A DNA stretch of 15,460 nucleotides, from NCBI GenBank assembly GCA_004558025.1, contig SFEG01000028.1, positions 1 through 15,460 on the forward strand, given 5' to 3'. Below the pieces are notes generated by a model that saw only the letters and a list, made by a program, of their open reading frames with translations, was not told the DNA's origin and made no database searches. Shown piece after piece: positions 5,206-12,443 of the stretch. The position numbers and the translations under genes are program-made. Every line of letters starts with the position of its first letter. The stretch's first letter is position 1. The DNA is from Clostridiales bacterium. Lineage in GTDB: Bacteria; Bacillota; Clostridia; Oscillospirales; Oscillospiraceae.

Positions 5206-5775
5206 ATGGGAAAGTACACCAAGAAAATCACAGAGACCAACATTCGTATCGGCGAGGTTCGATTCAGCTACGCCAACGTATTCGCGCCGCGCAAATCCGA
5301 CGACTCAAGCGACGGAAAATACTCCGTCTGCATCCTTATCCCGAAGAACGATAAGGCGACCATCACCGCGATAGAGGAGGCGGTCAACGCCGCAAAGCAG
5401 AAGGGCAAGACCGAGAAGTGGGGCGGTAAGATACCCGCGAACGTGCGCACCCCTCTGCGTGACGGCGATATCGAGAAGGAGGACGACCCCACCTTTGAGG
5501 GCTGCTACTTCTTCAACGCCAGCTGCAAGAGCAAGCCCGGTGTTCGCGTACTGGACGGCGGCACAAACTACGAAGCCATGGACTCGGACGATTTCTACTC
5601 CGGTTGCTACGGCGCGGTGACGATCAACTTCTTCCCCTACGAGAACAGCGGCAACAAAGGAGTTGCGGCGGGGCTGAACAACCTCATCAAGACCCGCGAC
5701 GGTGAGCGCCTGAGCGGTGGCCGTACCGCTGACGAGGACTTCGGCGACATGGGCGGCGGCAGCGTACTGGACTAA
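5206..5775 (+). CDS. DUF2815 ssDNA-binding protein
   Basis: This 189-aa protein fits DUF2815, a family regarded as phage ssDNA-binding proteins. It opens with 'GEVRFSYANVFAPRK' (an OB-fold first strand region), continues with 'GKYSVCILIPKND' and 'GCYFFNASCKSKPGV', and near the end has 'YSGCYGAVTINFFPY' and 'KGVAAGLNNLIKTRDGERL'. The acidic tail ('ADEDFGDMGGGSVLD') resembles the protein-interaction tails of single-strand binding proteins. It would coat ssDNA during replication or recombination and partner with DUF2800 and the polymerase, which flank it. The Shine-Dalgarno 'aaaggag' lies 10 bases before the ATG. The 22-base gap upstream is one of the few real gaps in this operon. Confidence 0.88.
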   Translation: MGKYTKKITETNIRIGEVRFSYANVFAPRKSDDSSDGKYSVCILIPKNDKATITAIEEAVNAAKQKGKTEKWGGKIPANVRTPLRDGDIEKEDDPTFEGCYFFNASCKSKPGVRVLDGGTNYEAMDSDDFYSGCYGAVTINFFPYENSGNKGVAAGLNNLIKTRDGERLSGGRTADEDFGDMGGGSVLD

Positions 5776-5778
5776 GCC

Positions 5779-7743
5779 ATGCCGAAAACGCTCTCTATAG
5801 ACCTTGAGACGTTTTCGCCCGTGGACATCCGCGACTGCGGCTCGTTCCGGTACATCGACGACCCGGAGTTCGAGATACTCCTTTTCGGCTACGCCTTTGG
5901 AGAGGACGAACCAACCGTCGTTGACCTGTGCTCGGGAGAGGCAATACCCGACGAGGTAACAGATGCGCTCTACAGCTCAGACTATATCAAGACGGGCTAC
6001 AACAACGCATTCGAGCGTTATGCGCTGTGGAAGCATTTCGGACGGTATTGCCCTCCCGAGCAGTGGGAGGACACCATGGTACTGGCCGCAGTCTGCGGTC
6101 TCCCCCTCGGCCTCGGCGCAGTCGGTTCAGCGCTGGGGCTGCCGGAGGACAAGGCCAAGGACAAGGCGGGCAAGGCACTCATTAAATACTTCTGCTGCCC
6201 GTGCAAGCCGACCAAGACCAACGGCGGCAGGGAGCGAAACTACCCCGAACACGCACCCGAAAAGTGGGCGCAGTTCATTGAGTATAACCGGCAGGACATC
6301 GTGACCGAGCGGCATATACGCAATATGCTCCTGCGCTGGAAGCCCGACGAGACCGAGCACCGTTTCTGGTGCTTGGACGCAAGGATAAACGAACGCGGCA
6401 TGAGAGTGGACACGCAGCTCGTGCGCAACGCGCTCGACTTCGACGCACGGTACAAGGCTGAGCTCACCGAAAAGGCCGTCACGCTGTCAGGGCTGGATAA
6501 CCCCAAGAGCGTCGCGCAGATAAAGGACTGGCTGTACCAGCAGGAGGGCATCACCGTCGCAAGTCTGAACAAAGCCGTGGTCGCGGACGTGATAAAGCAG
6601 CTCAACACCGATAAGGCGCGTGAGTTCATGGCCGTTCGCGCAGAGCTGAGCAAGACAAGCACAATGAAGTACGAGGCGATGCGCCGGAGCGTGTGCCCGG
6701 ACGGACACATAAAAGGCTGCTTCCAGTTCTACGGCGCATCCCGTACCGGCAGATTTGCCGGGAGGCTCGTGCAGCTGCAAAACCTGCCACAGAACCACAT
6801 GGAAGATTTAGCGACAGCCCGCGCTCTGGTCAGCGCGGGTCAGTACGAGACGGTCAAGGCACTGTATGAGAGTGTGTCCGGCACCCTCTCCGAGCTGATT
6901 AGAACAGCGCTTATACCCGAGCCGGGCTGCCGCTTTATCGTTTGCGACTACTCCGCTATAGAGGCGAGAGTCATCGCATGGCTTGCCGATGAGCAGTGGA
7001 GACTCGATGTTTTCCGCAGCGGCGGGGATATCTACTGTGCATCGGCGAGCCAGATGTTTAAAGTCCCCGTCGTTAAGCACGGCGAGAATGGACACCTTCG
7101 ACAGAAGGGGAAAATCGCGGAGTTGGCGCTCGGCTACGGCGGCGGAGTGAATGCGCTCAAAGCGTTCGGCGCGGACAAGATGGGCATGAGCGATGAGGAT
7201 ATGGTCGAGACCGTTGACCTGTGGAGAAGCGCAAGCCCCCGTATCTGCGCACTGTGGAAGTCCTTAGAACGTGCCATGATGAAGTGCATCGTCCGCAAGT
7301 GCAGCACCGTGTCAACGATAGGGCATATACGCTTCGACTGGGAACAGGGCATCGTATGGATGCGCCTGCCGAGCGGACGGCGTATAGCCTACTACGGCGC
7401 ACAGTACGGCGAGTCAAGGTGGAAAAACGGCAACGCGATAAGCTACATGGGTCAAGACCAGCGGACTAAGAAATGGGCGCGCCTTGAAACGTGGGGCGGG
7501 AAACTGGTAGAAAATGCTATCCAGAGCATTGCCCGTGACTGCCTGAGAGAGTCCATGCTCGCACTCGATGCAGCGGGCTGCGATATACGGGCGCATGTAC
7601 ACGATGAGGTCATTATATCCGAGCCAAGAGACGGACGCAGCGTAGAGGACATCGCCGAGATCATGGGCAGGCCGCTGCCGTGGGCGGAGGGCTTGCCGCT
7701 TCGGGGTGACGGTTACGAATGCGATTTTTACATGAAGGATTAA
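5779..7743 (+). CDS. family A DNA polymerase with 3'-5' exonuclease domain
   Basis: This 654-aa protein is a phage-type DNA polymerase I. The N-terminal exonuclease has 'SIDLETFS' (D8, E10), 'TGYNNAFER' (72-80), 'EDTMVLAA' and 'YNRQDIVTE' (Y169, D173), the Exo I-III metal-binding residues. The polymerase half has 'GRFAGRLVQLQNLPQ' (324-338), motif A 'VCDYSAIEARV' (D390), motif B 'RQKGKIAELALGYGG' (441-455) and motif C 'HVHDEV' (H608-V611, D609). All catalytic carboxylates are present, so it should copy DNA and proofread. There is no 5'-3' exonuclease domain. The start ATG is 3 bases after the DUF2815 stop and has only a weak Shine-Dalgarno (GGCGGCGG further upstream), so translation is probably coupled. 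It lies between the ssDNA-binding and helicase genes. Confidence 0.93.
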   Translation: MPKTLSIDLETFSPVDIRDCGSFRYIDDPEFEILLFGYAFGEDEPTVVDLCSGEAIPDEVTDALYSSDYIKTGYNNAFERYALWKHFGRYCPPEQWEDTMVLAAVCGLPLGLGAVGSALGLPEDKAKDKAGKALIKYFCCPCKPTKTNGGRERNYPEHAPEKWAQFIEYNRQDIVTERHIRNMLLRWKPDETEHRFWCLDARINERGMRVDTQLVRNALDFDARYKAELTEKAVTLSGLDNPKSVAQIKDWLYQQEGITVASLNKAVVADVIKQLNTDKAREFMAVRAELSKTSTMKYEAMRRSVCPDGHIKGCFQFYGASRTGRFAGRLVQLQNLPQNHMEDLATARALVSAGQYETVKALYESVSGTLSELIRTALIPEPGCRFIVCDYSAIEARVIAWLADEQWRLDVFRSGGDIYCASASQMFKVPVVKHGENGHLRQKGKIAELALGYGGGVNALKAFGADKMGMSDEDMVETVDLWRSASPRICALWKSLERAMMKCIVRKCSTVSTIGHIRFDWEQGIVWMRLPSGRRIAYYGAQYGESRWKNGNAISYMGQDQRTKKWARLETWGGKLVENAIQSIARDCLRESMLALDAAGCDIRAHVHDEVIISEPRDGRSVEDIAEIMGRPLPWAEGLPLRGDGYECDFYMKD

Positions 7744-7749
7744 CAGACT

Positions 7750-8382
7750 ATGCACGACTTTGATTTTGACATTATGGAGAAAAAGCGCATTGCTCAGGGC
7801 GCTCGGGCGCGTAAATGCGGCTCAAAGAGCCGGAAATGCACCTTGCCGAGTGATTACCTCACAGCAGCGCAGAAGAAAGGACTGAACGGAAAAGTGAGTA
7901 CCTACAACCTGTCTGGGCCTATGACGTATAGCAAGTTCCGCGTCATGCCAGATGACCTACAAAAAGAATACCTACTGAAGCTGCGAAACGAGATGGGCGC
8001 GTCCCAGACCGCGATAGGCGAAATGATGCAATGCTCCCCCGAAACGGTACGTCAGACGCTCATACGCCATGGCCTCTCCACTAAGCTCTTGCGTATGAGC
8101 TTCGAGAGCAAGCTACGCTGGGACGCGTGGCTGAAGGGCGAGCAGTTAAATAATGACCGAGCCGAAGCCCCTGCCCCCGCGCCCTCAGAAACGCCCGTGA
8201 GCGAGGATAAGCCCGTGCCAACACCGTATATGCCCTGCGCCTTAAACAGCTGCGACATGCAGCTCAGGGGCACTAAGGATGAGATACTGGCCACGCTCGG
8301 AACGCTGCTGTCCTGTATGGGCGACGGGCGGCTGGAGCTGCGCACCGAGATATTTAAAATACGCGAGGAGGACGACGAATGA
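7750..8382 (+). CDS. phage protein with HTH segment and 'ARKCGSKSRKCTLPSD' motif, unknown function
   Basis: This 210-aa protein belongs to a recognisable but uncharacterised phage family. It has a basic N-terminal motif (19-34, 'RARKCGSKSRKCTLPSD'), then 'NLSGPMTYSKFRVMPDDLQKEYL' spanning about 53-75, a helix-turn-helix (about 80-110, 'GASQTAIGEMMQCSPETVRQ'), a Pro/Ala linker (138-158) and a C-terminal alpha/beta segment (164-205). The HTH suggests DNA binding, either as a regulator of the early operon or as an origin-binding accessory. That is inference from position beside the polymerase. The C-terminal Pro/Ala linker resembles the one in the 3532 gene. It overlaps the next gene by ATGA. 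Confidence 0.75.
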   Translation: MHDFDFDIMEKKRIAQGARARKCGSKSRKCTLPSDYLTAAQKKGLNGKVSTYNLSGPMTYSKFRVMPDDLQKEYLLKLRNEMGASQTAIGEMMQCSPETVRQTLIRHGLSTKLLRMSFESKLRWDAWLKGEQLNNDRAEAPAPAPSETPVSEDKPVPTPYMPCALNSCDMQLRGTKDEILATLGTLLSCMGDGRLELRTEIFKIREEDDE

Positions 8383-8612
8383 CTGAACATAACAAACTCA
8401 AAGACTGGGTCGCGGCGAAGGTAGACCTGATAAAGACCATCCTGTTCAACACCTTCGCCCCGAACCTGACCAAGCATATTACGCGGCGCTACTGGGAGAT
8501 GTACGACGCACTCCGTGACCGAGATGAGGAGTACGAGACCGATCTGAACGACGCATGGGAGCGTATACGCGAGCTCGAAGCAGAGCTTAAGCAGCTCAAG
8601 GGTGAAAAGTAA
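8379..8612 (+). CDS. 77-aa coiled-coil microprotein
   Basis: This short protein starts in an ATGA overlap with the preceding gene. Its first half is amphipathic ('LKDWVAAKVDLIKTILFNTF'), and its second half (about 40-77) is rich in Glu, Arg and Leu with heptad-like spacing ('WERIRELEAELKQLKGEK'), which indicates a coiled coil. I do not recognise a family. It lies between the HTH protein and the SNF2 helicase and is probably translated by coupling. Confidence 0.65.
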   Translation: MTEHNKLKDWVAAKVDLIKTILFNTFAPNLTKHITRRYWEMYDALRDRDEEYETDLNDAWERIRELEAELKQLKGEK

Positions 8613-8656
8613 CAAATGTGTTACCAAAGCCCACGCACGGAAGGAAGTGATGACAA

Positions 8657-8752
8657 ATGATTTACAGCCCGCGAAAGCATCAGGCAATAGCCGAGGCGTT
8701 CTGCATGGAGCATCCGAGAGCGGCGCTCCTGCTGGACATGGGCTTGGGTTAG
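8657..8752 (+). pseudogene. N-terminal fragment of SNF2 helicase, stopped inside Walker A
   Basis: From ATG 8657, with a 'ggaag' Shine-Dalgarno upstream, this frame encodes 31 residues: 'MIYSPRKHQAIAEAF...' ending 'ALLLDMGLG' and then TAG at 8750. SNF2 helicases of phages begin in just this way ('Y.PH/KHQ..A' Q-motif, then DMGLGKT). The lysine and threonine codons (AAA ACC, 8754-8759) are present, but four bases later in another frame. Removing either TAGC (8750-8753) or TTAG (8749-8752) restores GLGKT and joins this piece to the main helicase frame. It is therefore the broken N-terminus of the same gene. Confidence 0.8.
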
Positions 8753-8774
8753 CAAAACCGTAATCACCCTGACC

Positions 8775-10061
8775 GTGCTCAACCGGCTCAAGTACGAGGA
8801 GTTCGCCATACGCAAGGCACTGGTCATCGCACCCAAGCGTGTGGCCGAGGACACGTGGAGCCGAGAACAGGCCAAATGGGAGCACCTTAAGCATCTCAAG
8901 GTCGTAAAGGTGATGGGCACGAAGGATAAACGCCTTGCCGCCCTGAAGGAGCAGGCTGATATCTACATCATCAACCGTGAGAACGTGGAGTGGCTTGTCG
9001 AAACGCTCGGCGCGAGATGGTGCTTTGACGCGGTGGTCATAGACGAGCTCAGTTCGTTCAAGTCGGCCAAGTCCAAGCGCTGGAAGGCCCTGCGCAAGGT
9101 CATCTTCGGCAGCAGGTATGTATACGGGCTAACGGGTACGCCCGCGTCAAACGGATATCTCGACCTGTGGCCGGAGATGTACCTGCTCGACCACGGCGAA
9201 CGGCTCGGCAAGACGCTCGGCGCGTATCGCAGCACATACTTCAACCCCGGTGCGCACAAAGGCCATGTCGTTTTCGAGTGGCGGCTCAAGCCGGGGGCGA
9301 GAGAGCGAATAGACGCAAGGCTCTCAGATATATGCCTGAGCATGAGCAAGGAGGATTGGCTTGACCTGCCGGAGCGGACGTATAACACAATACCTGTGCA
9401 GCTCGACAGCAAAGCGCGTAAGCTCTACGACCAGTTTAAGCGAGATAAGATACTCCCTCTTGTGCACGAGCACGAAAAACTGGCCGTAGCGCAGGGCATG
9501 GACTACGACACAGCCGTTGTGGGCGATATGGCCGCGCAGGTAAGCGGAAAGCTGCTGCAAATGGCAAACGGCGCGGTGTACGACGATGACGGGGAGGTCT
9601 TCCATATCCACGATGCAAAGCTCGATATGCTCGCGGAGATCGCGGACACCAGCGCCGGACAGCCCATACTCGTGTTTTACAACTACAAGCATGACCTGAA
9701 GCGGCTGCAAGAGCGCTTCCCCGATGCGGTGAAGATGGGCGGCGAAGATGTTATATCCGCGTGGAACCGAGGCGAGATACCGATGCTCCTGTGCCAGCCC
9801 GCAAGCGCGGGGCACGGCCTGAACCTACAGGACGGGGGGCATATCATCGTGTGGTTTGGCCTGACATGGAGCTTGGAGCTGTACCAGCAGGCCAACGACA
9901 GGCTGCACCGGATGGGGCAGCGCAGCGCGGTCATCGTGCATCACCTCGTAGCTGAGGACACGATAGACGAGAAAGTCATGGCCGCGCTCACCGCAAAGGA
10001 CGCTACACAAAAGGGACTTTTGGACGCCCTTAAACAATATCTACAGGAGGAACTGAGATGA
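8775..10061 (+). CDS. SNF2-family DNA helicase, main frame lacking the Walker A end
   Basis: This is the intact downstream frame of the phage SNF2 helicase, 428 aa from GTG 8775. The in-frame stretch upstream encodes the rest of the Walker A motif (KTVITL, from 8754) but has no start codon, and it meets a TAG at 8688. Visible motifs are II 'VIDEL' (88-92), III 'GLTGTPASNG' (118-127), V 'PASAGHGLNLQ' (342-352) and VI 'QANDRLHRMGQ' (372-382), so both RecA-like lobes are complete. SNF2 enzymes use ATP to translocate on duplex DNA; phage members are assumed to aid replication or recombination. Without Walker A the product should not hydrolyse ATP. GTG 8775 has no clear Shine-Dalgarno. The full gene would be 8657-10061. 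The stop overlaps the next ATG. Confidence 0.85.
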   Translation: MLNRLKYEEFAIRKALVIAPKRVAEDTWSREQAKWEHLKHLKVVKVMGTKDKRLAALKEQADIYIINRENVEWLVETLGARWCFDAVVIDELSSFKSAKSKRWKALRKVIFGSRYVYGLTGTPASNGYLDLWPEMYLLDHGERLGKTLGAYRSTYFNPGAHKGHVVFEWRLKPGARERIDARLSDICLSMSKEDWLDLPERTYNTIPVQLDSKARKLYDQFKRDKILPLVHEHEKLAVAQGMDYDTAVVGDMAAQVSGKLLQMANGAVYDDDGEVFHIHDAKLDMLAEIADTSAGQPILVFYNYKHDLKRLQERFPDAVKMGGEDVISAWNRGEIPMLLCQPASAGHGLNLQDGGHIIVWFGLTWSLELYQQANDRLHRMGQRSAVIVHHLVAEDTIDEKVMAALTAKDATQKGLLDALKQYLQEELR

Positions 10062-10429
10062 CCCTCAAGACAAGAACAGCAGACCGAGCACTCCCGCCCG
10101 CGGTGGCGGTGGACTTCGACGGTACGCTCTGCACGAACCACTGGCCAAGGATAGGCAGCCCGTGCTACGAGGTCATAGACGATCTCAAGGCGATGCGCCG
10201 TGACGGCTGGCGTGTAATACTCTGGACATGCCGCTCGGGGGACAGACTCGATGAAGCCGTCGCATGGTGCGCGGATATGGGACTGTACTTCGACGCGGTC
10301 AACGCGAACCTGCCGGAGCGCATTGCATACTTCGGCGGGGATTGCAGAAAGATTTCAGCGGACGAATACTGGGACGACCGCGCTGTCGTGGTCAAAGCGG
10401 AGGTAAGCAATGGCGTATCGAATGTCTAA
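10058..10429 (+). CDS. HAD-superfamily phosphatase-like protein
   Basis: This 123-aa protein carries HAD motif I 'VDFDGTL' (18-24; D19 nucleophile, D21 acid/base), a motif II Thr in 'LWTCRSG' (55-61) and a C-terminal 'GDCRKISADEYWDDRAV' (94-110) rich in acidic residues that could be motif IV metal ligands. No cap domain is present, which suits a small enzyme acting on large or exposed substrates such as nucleic-acid ends, although nucleotides are also possible. The substrate is not determinable from sequence. Many Firmicutes and Bacteroides phages carry this form in early regions. The start is in an ATGA overlap after 'aggagg' (10046-10050 region). The last 20 bases overlap the next gene. Confidence 0.8.
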   Translation: MTLKTRTADRALPPAVAVDFDGTLCTNHWPRIGSPCYEVIDDLKAMRRDGWRVILWTCRSGDRLDEAVAWCADMGLYFDAVNANLPERIAYFGGDCRKISADEYWDDRAVVVKAEVSNGVSNV

Positions 10430-10880
10430 CCTTGACCCGGTGAGGGAGTTTTTAAACTCGGTACGCTATGCGCGTATCGAATACAACCGACTTAGCGAAC
10501 GCATAAAGGCATTAGAATCCCGGTGCATGAGTATAACCGCCTCGCTCAACTCCGCTCCCGGCGGCGGTAATGCGGACGCGGAGGAGCTGTGGGCGGCGCT
10601 CGCTGACGAGTCGGCCAAGCTCTACCCGCAGCTCCGGCAGGCGCGGGAGGTCGAGCGCGAGGTGGACAGGTTCATAGATACCCTGCCCGACCCCGCACAC
10701 CGGCTCGTGCTGAAGCTGAGATACATAGACGTGCTGAGCTGGGAGGACGTTATACAGCGCATGACACAGGGCGGGCTGTTCTACTCCGCCCGACAGGTAT
10801 ACCGCATACACGGCGAGGCGCTTGAGGTCGCCCGTGCATTATGGAACGAAACACACAAGGAGGATAAAGAGGATGAGTAA
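10410..10880 (+). CDS. DUF1492 / sigma-70 region 4-like phage transcription regulator
   Basis: This 156-aa protein has a helical N-terminal half (coiled-coil-like, 10-90) and a C-terminal helix-turn-helix resembling sigma factor region 4: 'DTLPDPAHRLVLKLRYID' (90-107), 'LSWEDVIQRM' (109-118) and 'YSARQVYRIHGEAL' (125-138). DUF1492/ArpU/RinA-type proteins switch on late phage genes, often just upstream of the terminase. Here it sits inside the early replication operon, so it may tune a mid-phase step; that is inference. The start ATG 10410 follows 'gaggtaag' and overlaps the HAD gene by 20 bases. An in-frame ATG at 10422 is an alternative start. Confidence 0.75.
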   Translation: MAYRMSNLDPVREFLNSVRYARIEYNRLSERIKALESRCMSITASLNSAPGGGNADAEELWAALADESAKLYPQLRQAREVEREVDRFIDTLPDPAHRLVLKLRYIDVLSWEDVIQRMTQGGLFYSARQVYRIHGEALEVARALWNETHKEDKEDE

Positions 10881-11271
10881 GGACACGATATATCACCCCG
10901 AATGGGATAAGAAGCTGCTCGGTCAGGCAGAGCCGGCGAAGGAGTTCAGAAAAGCCGACCGACCGATGCGGGCGTCGGTGCTCGACGAGGCCAAGAGCTG
11001 TGTATGCACGGACAGGAACAGCCAGTACGGCGAGCCGGAGGACAACTTCAAGGTCATCGCGGAGCTGTGGACGCAGTATCTCACACGCTCCTGCGGCGCT
11101 CTGATGAAACCGCTGACCGACTACGACGTGGGTATGCTGATGACACTGTTCAAGATAGGTCGCATGGAGACGGGCGTACATAAGCGAGACAGCTTTGTCG
11201 ATGCGATAGGCTACCTCGCGTGTGCGGCAGAGATTGCGCTGCGCGGGAAAGGAGACCGCGAGAATGCTTAA
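10873..11271 (+). CDS. DUF6378 protein
   Basis: This 132-aa helical protein fits DUF6378: 'LDEAKSCVCTDRNSQYGEPE' (37-56) followed by 'DNFKVIAELWTQYL' (57-70), 'TDYDVGMLMTLFKIGRM' (82-98) and 'KRDSFVDAIGYLACAAEIAL' (104-123). The pattern of paired acidic residues in helices and the 'GYLA' ending is reminiscent of all-alpha NTP pyrophosphohydrolases, but I cannot confirm that link. The role is unknown, possibly nucleotide handling, given the MazG-like gene nearby. The frame opens upstream at 10822, but ATG 10873 is 8 bases after 'aaggagg' and gives the usual family length. It overlaps the DUF1492 stop by 8 bases. Confidence 0.8.
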   Translation: MSKDTIYHPEWDKKLLGQAEPAKEFRKADRPMRASVLDEAKSCVCTDRNSQYGEPEDNFKVIAELWTQYLTRSCGALMKPLTDYDVGMLMTLFKIGRMETGVHKRDSFVDAIGYLACAAEIALRGKGDRENA

Positions 11272-11506
11272 CAAACAGAGAATACAGCTCGACACACGCG
11301 GCGCGGCCATGACGCGGGCGCGTATGAAGGAGGGCTTAAGCCAGTTAGAGCTTGCGCAGCTCGCAGGAGTCAGCTTAACGTCCCTTGCGCGATGGGAGCG
11401 GGACGAGACCAATGCGAGCATATCAAGCCTTGAGCTCGTCGCGGATGTACTCGGCATAAGCATAGACGAGTATGTCGGGCACAAGGTAAGGGGGCACAAA
11501 AGATGA
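11264..11506 (+). CDS. XRE-family HTH transcription regulator
   Basis: This 80-aa protein is almost entirely one HTH_3 (Cro/CI) domain: 'TRARMKEGLSQLELAQLAGV' (17-36) with 'SLTSLARWERDETNASIS' (37-54) as the recognition helix and following turn, then 'LELVADVLGISIDEYVG' (56-72). It would bind an operator as a dimer. It has no C-terminal protease or dimerisation domain and lies on the same strand in the middle of the operon, so it looks more like a Cro-type or early regulator than the lysogeny repressor. ATG 11264 lies 9 bases after 'aaaggag' and overlaps the DUF6378 stop by 8 bases. The frame opens further upstream, at 11222, but without a ribosome-binding site. Confidence 0.85.
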   Translation: MLNKQRIQLDTRGAAMTRARMKEGLSQLELAQLAGVSLTSLARWERDETNASISSLELVADVLGISIDEYVGHKVRGHKR

Positions 11507-11964
11507 CGCTCGAACAATGGCGACAGACACAGAAAGCGGACACCCTTATAAGCGTAGGCTCCCGGAGCGGGTATATGTTCATAGGCACACTCACTGAGTA
11601 CGACGACAGCATAGACGAGGTGAGCCGGGAGGTAAAGGCCCAAATCGAGAAAACGCTGAGAAGTACGGAGGACACGGTACGCAGCGTAGAAAAAGCCCTC
11701 AGCGCCGGGAAAATGCGCAGAGGCGATATATCCCCTGCATCACTGCAAAAAAGGTTCAACGAGTTCACGAAAAGACGCGAAAATACCGCGGCGGAGCTCC
11801 GGCATTTCAAGCCGCTGCGCGACCGCGAGGTGCTTGATGTATACCCGCGCTTAAACCCCGACGACGGACTGTGCGTCATCGTCGAGGGCGACGAGAACGG
11901 CGCGGTGTGGTTCAAAGCGGAATACGACGTACTAAGGACGCGTAAGCGCAGATGGGGGATGTAA
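11503..11964 (+). CDS. conserved phage protein of unknown function with central coiled coil
   Basis: This 153-aa protein starts in an ATGA overlap with the XRE gene. It has an N-terminal beta-rich segment 'DTLISVGSRSGYMFIGTLTE' (13-32), a long charged helical section (38-100) likely to form a coiled coil, and a C-terminal segment 'FKPLRDREVLDVYPRL' (102-117) followed by 'VIVEGDENGAVWFKAEYD' (125-142). I recognise the pattern as a recurring phage protein but know of no function. The first strand pair looks like a small barrel start (Sm-like); this is speculation from pattern only. Confidence 0.7.
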   Translation: MTLEQWRQTQKADTLISVGSRSGYMFIGTLTEYDDSIDEVSREVKAQIEKTLRSTEDTVRSVEKALSAGKMRRGDISPASLQKRFNEFTKRRENTAAELRHFKPLRDREVLDVYPRLNPDDGLCVIVEGDENGAVWFKAEYDVLRTRKRRWGM

Positions 11965-11966
11965 CA

Positions 11967-12257
11967 ATGGATAACCGGATAACCTACACAAGAGCACTTG
12001 AGACTTACGGTGCTCACGCCCAGATCATGATGGTGTTTGAGGAGACCGCCGAGCTGCAAAAGGAGCTGTGTAAGAATATGCGCGGCGCGGACAACCGTGA
12101 CCATATCTCCGAGGAAATCGCGGACGTGCTCATCATGCTCGACCAGATGATGCTCCTGTATGACAACGAGGAAAGAGTCGCGGAATATAAGGCCGAAAAG
12201 GTTAAACGGCTCAGGGCGCGTTTGGACGCATACGACGCGGCGGTGATGACGAGATGA
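11967..12257 (+). CDS. MazG-like nucleotide pyrophosphohydrolase
   Basis: This 96-aa all-alpha protein shows the MazG-type metal-binding pattern: 'FEETAELQKEL' (24-34; E25, E26, E29) in the first helix and 'ISEEIADVLIMLDQM' (47-61; E50, D53) in the second, with 'KNMRG' between. Such proteins cleave noncanonical or excess NTPs/dNTPs to NMP and pyrophosphate; some phage versions target alarmone or modified nucleotides. The frame opens at 11952, but ATG 11967 was chosen as the usual family start, with GGGGGA about 9 bases upstream; 11952 overlaps the previous stop and is an alternative. It overlaps the next small gene by ATGA. Confidence 0.82.
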   Translation: MDNRITYTRALETYGAHAQIMMVFEETAELQKELCKNMRGADNRDHISEEIADVLIMLDQMMLLYDNEERVAEYKAEKVKRLRARLDAYDAAVMTR

Positions 12258-12427
12258 GCTTTAAGACGTTGAAAATAAAGCACCTACCCGATGACAGCTA
12301 TGAGGTCACGGTTGACGGGACAAGCCGTCTCGTGCCTGACCTGCGCTCGCTCAACGAGATCATAGCGGAGATAGACCGCGCACCTACACAGAGCGCGGAC
12401 GAGATCGATGAGGAAAACTTACTCTGA
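12254..12427 (+). CDS. 57-aa protein of unknown function
   Basis: This short frame starts in an ATGA overlap with the MazG-like gene and reads 57 codons to TGA at 12427. It begins 'MSFKTLKIKHLPDDSYEVTV', then has 'DGTSRLVPDLRSLNEIIAEI' and an acidic tail. The first half looks like two or three beta strands, and the second half like one helix. I recognise no family. Coupled translation and codon use like its neighbours support it as a real gene. It is shorter than common length cut-offs and easily missed. Confidence 0.65.
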   Translation: MSFKTLKIKHLPDDSYEVTVDGTSRLVPDLRSLNEIIAEIDRAPTQSADEIDEENLL

Positions 12428-12443
12428 CGAAGGGAGCCAAACC

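Noticed and set aside
8616..8660. 14-codon ORF (MCYQSPRTEGSDDK) just before the helicase
   Set aside because: It overlaps the helicase ATG (ATGA) but lacks a Shine-Dalgarno and has no recognisable content; it could be a coupler but cannot be supported as a gene.
8740..8760. Programmed +1 frameshift (RF2-like) at TAG-C in the helicase
   Set aside because: A +1 shift gives DMGLGSKT, which adds a residue inside the P-loop, and the slip codon GGT would re-pair poorly. A four-base insertion or sequence error explains the site better.
8052..8894. 280-codon minus-strand frame across 7750-8900
   Set aside because: It runs antisense through three + strand features (HTH protein, coiled-coil protein, helicase start) that are better supported by motifs and coupled starts.
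10750..12104. Minus-strand frames of 297 and 244 codons
   Set aside because: They are antisense to DUF1492, DUF6378, XRE and the 11503 gene and have no domain or start signal of their own.
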